A DNA stretch of 10,196 nt from Pseudomonadota bacterium (GTDB lineage: Bacteria; Desulfobacterota; Syntrophia; Syntrophales; UBA5619). The stretch is taken from NCBI GenBank assembly GCA_018819165.1, contig JAHJQP010000163.1, positions 1 through 10,196 on the forward strand, given 5' to 3'. How positions within the stretch are numbered: the stretch's first letter is position 1; every line of letters starts with the position of its first letter. Positions 7,126 to 10,196 of the stretch are shown in pieces. The notes beneath the pieces are model-generated. The model had not been told where the DNA came from. It was given only the letters and a program-made list of their open reading frames with translations, and searched no databases. The position numbers were made by a program, and so were the translations under genes.

Positions 7126-7763
7126 AAAAAAAGAAGATCATCATCGTTGGGTGCGGCCCCGGCGCGGCGTCCTACATCACGCCGGCGGCAGAGGCGGCCG
7201 CGGAGAAGGCTGACGTCCTCATCGTCTCCCAGCGCCTGAAGGACCTCTTTCCGGAGTGTCCCGCCGAGCGGATCGATTCGGGCACGGATGTCGCCGGAAT
7301 CCTCGACGTCATCGCCTCCCGCCGTGACGACGGGCGGCAGGTCGTCGTCCTCGCCACGGGCGATCCGGGGATCTTCAGCCTGGCGAAGCCGGTGATCCGG
7401 CGCTTCGGCCGGGAGAACTGCGAGGTGATCCCCGGGATCAGCTCCATCCAGGTCGCCTTCGCCAGGCTCGGCCTCGACTGGCAGGACGCCCGGATCATCT
7501 CGGCCCACAGCTCCGACCCGGAGGTGTCCGCCGCCGATCTGCGCCCTGCCGGAAAGATCGCCATCTTCGGGGGGCGGGAGGCCGCGCTGGCCTGGATTGC
7601 AGGGCTGATCCCGGAGCTCGGGGAAGGCCGGCGCGTCTTTCTCTGTGAAGACCTCACCCTTCCGGGCGAAAAGGTTCGCGAGGTCGCTTCCGACGGACTG
7701 GCGGATCTCCCGGTCTCGTCGCGGGCGATCGTCCTCATTATCAAAGGAGAACTGCTGTCATGA
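7116..7763 (+). CDS. cbiE: Cobalt-precorrin-7 (C5)-methyltransferase, stand-alone CbiE
   Basis: CbiE methylates C5 of the cobalt-corrinoid ring using S-adenosylmethionine. The 215-residue protein has the tetrapyrrole methylase fold: IIIVGCGPGAASYITPAA at the N-terminus, LATGDPGIFSLA (79-90) as the SAM-binding loop, and VIPGISSIQVAFARLGLDW. It ends at the length of a single CbiE domain, with no C-terminal CbiT (C15-methylating, decarboxylating) domain as in CobL or CbiET fusions. The next gene is cbiL rather than cbiT, so CbiT must be encoded elsewhere. The ATG overlaps cbiD by ten bases with GGGAGA at 7101-7106 as a plausible ribosome site. Its TGA overlaps the cbiL ATG. Confidence 0.93.
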   Translation: MAVEKKKIIIVGCGPGAASYITPAAEAAAEKADVLIVSQRLKDLFPECPAERIDSGTDVAGILDVIASRRDDGRQVVVLATGDPGIFSLAKPVIRRFGRENCEVIPGISSIQVAFARLGLDWQDARIISAHSSDPEVSAADLRPAGKIAIFGGREAALAWIAGLIPELGEGRRVFLCEDLTLPGEKVREVASDGLADLPVSSRAIVLIIKGELLS

Positions 7764-8479
7764 CCATCGGAACCCTCTACGGCATCGGGATCGGCCCGGG
7801 CGACCCCGAGCTGATCACCTTGAAGGGGGCGAGGCTTATCAGCGCCTGCCGGAACCTTTTCGTCCCCAAGGCGCGGACCGCGTCGGAGAGCGTCGCTCTC
7901 GCCATCGCCCGGCCCCTCGTCGGTCCGGAGGCCCGGATCGAGGAGCTCGTCTTTCCGATGACGGCGGACCGGGAGGAACTCGCTGAGCGGTGGGACGAGG
8001 CGGCGGCCCGCGTCGCCCAAGTCCTTACGGCGGGCGAGGACGCCTGCTTCCTCACCCTCGGGGACCCGCTCCTCTACTCGACCTACATCTACCTGCTGCG
8101 GGCGCTGCGGCGGCGGATTGCGGATCTCAAGGCCGTCACCGTCCCGGGGATTACGGCCTTCAGCGCGGCGGCGGCGCTGACCGACTTCCCCGTCGGGGAG
8201 GGGCGGGAACCGGTAACCATCGTCCCCGCGGCGGACGACCTCGGTTCCGTCCGGCGGGCGCTGGCCCAAGGCGGGTCGGTGGTCCTGATGAAGATCGGAA
8301 AGCGCCTCCCCGAGGTTCTCGACCTCCTCGACGGCGAGGGGCTCCTGGAGAGGAGCGTCTTCGTCTCCCGCGCGGGGATGGCGGAGCAGCGGATCGAGAC
8401 GGACCTCCGCCGCCTGAAGTCGGAAGGGCCGGAGGCGGGCTACCTCTCCATTATTCTGGTGCATGCAATGGGAAAGTAG
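7760..8479 (+). CDS. cbiL: Cobalt-precorrin-2 (C20)-methyltransferase
   Basis: CbiL methylates C20 of cobalt-sirohydrochlorin (cobalt-factor II or precorrin-2), the first methylation after cobalt insertion by CbiX. The 239-residue protein shows GTLYGIGIGPGDPELITLK, FVPKARTASESVALAIA, the SAM loop LTLGDPLLYSTYIYLL (98-113) and VPGITAFSAAAA, which separate CbiL/CobI from other methylases. AAAGGAG at 7743-7749 lies ten bases before the ATG. The last two residues (Gly-Lys) and the TAG stop fall inside the left arm of a 60-bp palindrome (8471-8530). The natural C-terminus may therefore have been truncated or replaced; removing the palindrome would add seven residues and end at an ATGA overlap with cbiF. 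Confidence 0.95.
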   Translation: MTIGTLYGIGIGPGDPELITLKGARLISACRNLFVPKARTASESVALAIARPLVGPEARIEELVFPMTADREELAERWDEAAARVAQVLTAGEDACFLTLGDPLLYSTYIYLLRALRRRIADLKAVTVPGITAFSAAAALTDFPVGEGREPVTIVPAADDLGSVRRALAQGGSVVLMKIGKRLPEVLDLLDGEGLLERSVFVSRAGMAEQRIETDLRRLKSEGPEAGYLSIILVHAMGK

Positions 8480-8530
8480 GGACAGCTCCCGATTTTTTTG
8501 GGAAAAAATCGGGAGCTGTCCCTACTTTCC
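8471..8530. repeat. Hairpin element 2 (REP/RAYT-like palindrome) at the cbiL/cbiF junction
   Basis: This is a perfect 28-bp inverted repeat: left arm 8471-8498, loop TGGG at 8499-8502, right arm 8503-8530. Arm landmarks, outside to inside, are GGAAA, GTAGGGACAGCTCCC and GATTTTTT. It shares the outer GGAAA, the GGGACA core and the T-rich inner end with the palindrome in cbiA, suggesting one element family. The cbiL stop is in its left arm. No T-run follows the right arm (TCGGATAAGG comes next), so a classic rho-independent terminator is unlikely. As RNA it would form a very stable hairpin between cbiL and cbiF and could affect mRNA stability or coupling. Confidence 0.88.
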
Positions 8531-8550
8531 TCGGATAAGGAGTGTGTAAC

Positions 8551-9309
8551 ATGATCGTCCATTTCGTCGGCGCGGGTCCCGGGGACCCGGAACTCCTCAC
8601 GCTGAAGGCTGAGCGGCTGCTTGGCGCCTGCCGGATTTGCATCTACGCGGGGTCGCTCGTGAGCCCCGGCGTCCTCGCCCTCATCCCGGATCAGGCCGAG
8701 CGCCATGACTCCGCGGGGATGTCCCTTGACGAGGTGATCGCCGTCTGCCGGGATGCCCGCGACCGGGGGATCGACGTCGTCCGCCTCCATTCCGGCGACC
8801 CCTCGATCTACGGGGCGACGCGGGAGCAGATGAACGCCCTCGACGCCCTGGGCATCCCCTATGACGTCTGCCCGGGGGTGAGCGCCTTCCAGGCCGCCGC
8901 GGCCGCCCTCTGCACGGAGCTCACCGCCCCGGAGATCTCCCAGACGATCGTCCTCACCCGGACTGCGGGGCGCACGCCGCTCCCCGAGGAGCAGGAGCTC
9001 GACCGGATCGCCCGGACGCGCGCGACCCTCTGCATCTTCCTGTCGGTCGGTAAGATCGCCGAGGTGGCCGAAACCCTGAGCGCCCATTACGGGCCGGATT
9101 GCCCCGCCGCCGTCGTCTTCCGCGCCTCCTGGCCGGAGGAACTCCTCATCCGCGGGACGCTCGCCGACATCGCGGTTAAAACGGAAACCGCCGGGATCCG
9201 CTCGACAGCGATGATCGTCGTCGGGGAGGCGCTCGCGCGCGACGTCCCCGCCTCGAAGCTCTACGACGACGCCTTCACCCACGGTTTCCGGAAGGGGAAG
9301 ACGCCATGA
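8551..9309 (+). CDS. cbiF: Cobalt-precorrin-4 (C11)-methyltransferase
   Basis: CbiF methylates C11 of cobalt-precorrin-4 using S-adenosylmethionine, giving cobalt-precorrin-5A, the substrate of CbiG. The 252-residue protein opens IVHFVGAGPGDPELLTLK, followed by ICIYAGSLVSPGVL, the SAM loop RLHSGDPSIYGA (78-89), VCPGVSAFQAAAAAL and VLTRTAGRTPLPE, which together are typical of CbiF/CobM. I chose ATG 8551 because AAGGAG at 8537-8542 lies eight bases upstream. An in-frame GTG at 8542 would overlap that site. It is separated from cbiL by a palindrome but overlaps cbiG (ATGA), so it restarts the coupled run of genes. Confidence 0.96.
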   Translation: MIVHFVGAGPGDPELLTLKAERLLGACRICIYAGSLVSPGVLALIPDQAERHDSAGMSLDEVIAVCRDARDRGIDVVRLHSGDPSIYGATREQMNALDALGIPYDVCPGVSAFQAAAAALCTELTAPEISQTIVLTRTAGRTPLPEEQELDRIARTRATLCIFLSVGKIAEVAETLSAHYGPDCPAAVVFRASWPEELLIRGTLADIAVKTETAGIRSTAMIVVGEALARDVPASKLYDDAFTHGFRKGKTP

Positions 9310-10196
9310 AAACCGCCCTCGTCACGCTCTCCGACGAAGGGGCGAGGCTCCTCGCCCCCCTGACCGGCCGCCTGCCGGAGGCGCGGCTCTTCGTCCATGA
9401 GTCGGTACGAAACGAGTCGATCCGGTGCGAGACCGTCCTGCATGAGACAGCCCGGCAGGATTCAGCCCCGCACGAGGCAAACCGAAGCGATCCGGACCGG
9501 CTCGATTCAACCCGAAGCGATTCGGAATCGGAACTGGGAACTCCCACGGCGGAGCGCTTTACGAAGATCGCCGACCTCACCGCTTCGCTCTTCCCCGTCT
9601 GCCGGGGCCTCGTCTACGCCGCCCCCTGCGGCGTCGTCGTCCGGGCGCTCGCCCCGCTCATCAAAAGCAAGTACGAGGACCCCGCCGTCGTCGTCCTCGA
9701 TGCGGGAGGGCGCTGGGCGGTGAGCCTGCTGTCCGGTCACGAGGGGGGGGCGAACGACCTCGCAATCCGCGTCGCGAATCTCACGGGCGCCGAGCCCGTC
9801 GTCACGACGACGACCGAAGCGCTCAAATCCGTGATCGTCGGGATCGGCTGCCGGCGGGGGACACCTGCGGAGCGGATCGTCGCGGCCGTGCGCGAGACTC
9901 TAACGGAGGCGGGGATCGCCCTTGAAGAGGTCCGCCTCCTTGCCTCGGCGGACGTCAAGGCGGACGAGGCGGGGCTTCTCGAAGCCGCAGAGACGCTCGG
10001 CATTCCGATCCGATTCATTCCCGCGGCGGAGATCCGTGCCTCATCAAGGGAATTTTTGCATTCGGATTTCGTAGAAGAAAAAGTGAATCTGCCGGCCGTC
10101 GCCGAACCGGCGGCGCTGCTGGCGGGAAGGAGGACCCGATTCATTTGTCGAAAGAAAACGTACAACGGGATCACGATCGCCCTCGCCCGGGAAGGC
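9306..10196 (+). CDS. cbiG: Cobalt-precorrin-5A hydrolase CbiG, middle domain absent (3' partial)
   Basis: CbiG opens the delta-lactone of cobalt-precorrin-5A and releases acetaldehyde, preparing the substrate for CbiD. The frame is open for 297 codons to the window edge; the ending YNGITIALAREG suggests only a few residues are missing. The N-terminal domain is clear (GLVYAAPCGVVVRALAPL, DPAVVVLDAGGRWAVSLLSGH, GGAN). After GAEPVVTTTTEALKS (to residue 175) the sequence passes straight into the C-terminal CobE-like domain (VIVGIGCRRGTPAERI, from 176). The middle domain of about 80 residues found in classical CbiG is missing. Residues 32-76 are nine degenerate pentapeptide repeats not expected in the family. 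The start overlaps the cbiF stop, with AAGGGG at 9292-9297. Confidence 0.93.
   Translation, partial: MKTALVTLSDEGARLLAPLTGRLPEARLFVHESVRNESIRCETVLHETARQDSAPHEANRSDPDRLDSTRSDSESELGTPTAERFTKIADLTASLFPVCRGLVYAAPCGVVVRALAPLIKSKYEDPAVVVLDAGGRWAVSLLSGHEGGANDLAIRVANLTGAEPVVTTTTEALKSVIVGIGCRRGTPAERIVAAVRETLTEAGIALEEVRLLASADVKADEAGLLEAAETLGIPIRFIPAAEIRASSREFLHSDFVEEKVNLPAVAEPAALLAGRRTRFICRKKTYNGITIALAREG
9399..9533 (+). repeat. Nine degenerate 15-bp tandem repeats inside cbiG
   Basis: Starting at 9399, nine consecutive 15-base units each begin with GA (GAG or GAT), and most have a C/G-rich CCG or CGA near position 10. Translated in the cbiG frame they read ESVRN, ESIRC, ETVLH, ETARQ, DSAPH, EANRS, DPDRL, DSTRS, DSESE, i.e. 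[E/D]-[S/T/A/P]-x-R-x. The unit is a multiple of three, so gain or loss of copies keeps the frame. The same periodicity shows on the complementary strand as S-x-R-x-[D/E/V] strings, which is a by-product and not a second gene. The block lies between the first strand of the CbiG N-domain and the TAERFTKIADLTASLFP helix. Confidence 0.85.

Noticed and set aside
8471..8530. Rho-independent terminator between cbiL and cbiF
   Set aside because: The T-run is inside the stem next to the loop, not after the 3' arm, and cbiF and cbiG continue the pathway on the same strand. Some attenuation cannot be excluded.
9275..9580. Antisense protein with S-x-R-x-[D/E] pentapeptide repeats opposite cbiG
   Set aside because: The periodicity is the mirror of the 15-bp tandem repeat. 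No start context supports it, and the plus strand is a recognised CbiG.
1..10196. tRNA or rRNA genes, CRISPR arrays, integrases, defence or secretion genes
   Set aside because: None seen. All larger open frames that make sense are cobalamin synthesis or cobalt transport genes.

Overview
The window is a GC-rich, single-direction gene cluster (all genes on +) for the anaerobic, cobalt-early route of cobalamin (vitamin B12) synthesis. It lies in the middle of a longer operon, since both ends cut through coding sequence. Gene content (CbiX, CbiD, CbiG, CbiF, CbiL, CbiE and CbiC with a CbiM/Q/O cobalt importer) points to an anaerobe. The gene order, the CbiX style and two RAYT/REP-like palindromes suggest a Desulfobacterota (former Deltaproteobacteria) lineage, but that placement is an inference.

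Layout: 2-106 holds the last 34 codons of an unidentified membrane protein. Next come cobO (159-686, corrinoid adenosyltransferase), cbiA (686-2080, cobyrinate a,c-diamide synthase), cbiC (2077-2769, methylmutase) and cbiX (2766-3245, cobaltochelatase). A 138-nt non-coding leader (3246-3383) precedes the cobalt ECF transporter: cbiM (3384-4151), a small CbiN-position protein (4148-4435), cbiQ (4428-5207) and cbiO (5204-6073). Then follow cbiD (6070-7125), cbiE (7116-7763), cbiL (7760-8479), cbiF (8551-9309) and an almost complete cbiG (9306 to the window end).

The genes work together as follows. CbiM/N-like/Q/O import Co2+, and CbiX inserts it into sirohydrochlorin. CbiL, CbiF, CbiG, CbiD, CbiE and CbiC carry out ring methylation, contraction and rearrangement to cobyrinate. 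CbiA amidates side chains a and c, and CobO adenosylates the cobalt. No CbiT, CbiH or CbiJ is present in the window. Nearly every junction is an overlap, usually ATGA, implying translational coupling. The exceptions are the leader before cbiM and the palindrome between cbiL and cbiF.

The least ordinary things are structural: (1) a 61-bp near-perfect hairpin inside cbiA that is translated in frame; (2) a related 60-bp hairpin that supplies the cbiL stop codon, whose in-silico removal restores an ATGA coupling to cbiF; (3) nine degenerate 15-bp tandem repeats inside cbiG encoding [E/D]-[S/T]-x-R-x pentapeptides; (4) a CbiG that lacks its middle domain; (5) a CbiN-like small subunit of unusual sequence; (6) a leader carrying short motifs in the order of a cobalamin riboswitch but strongly compressed. 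I did not see an entirely new defence or mobile system here.
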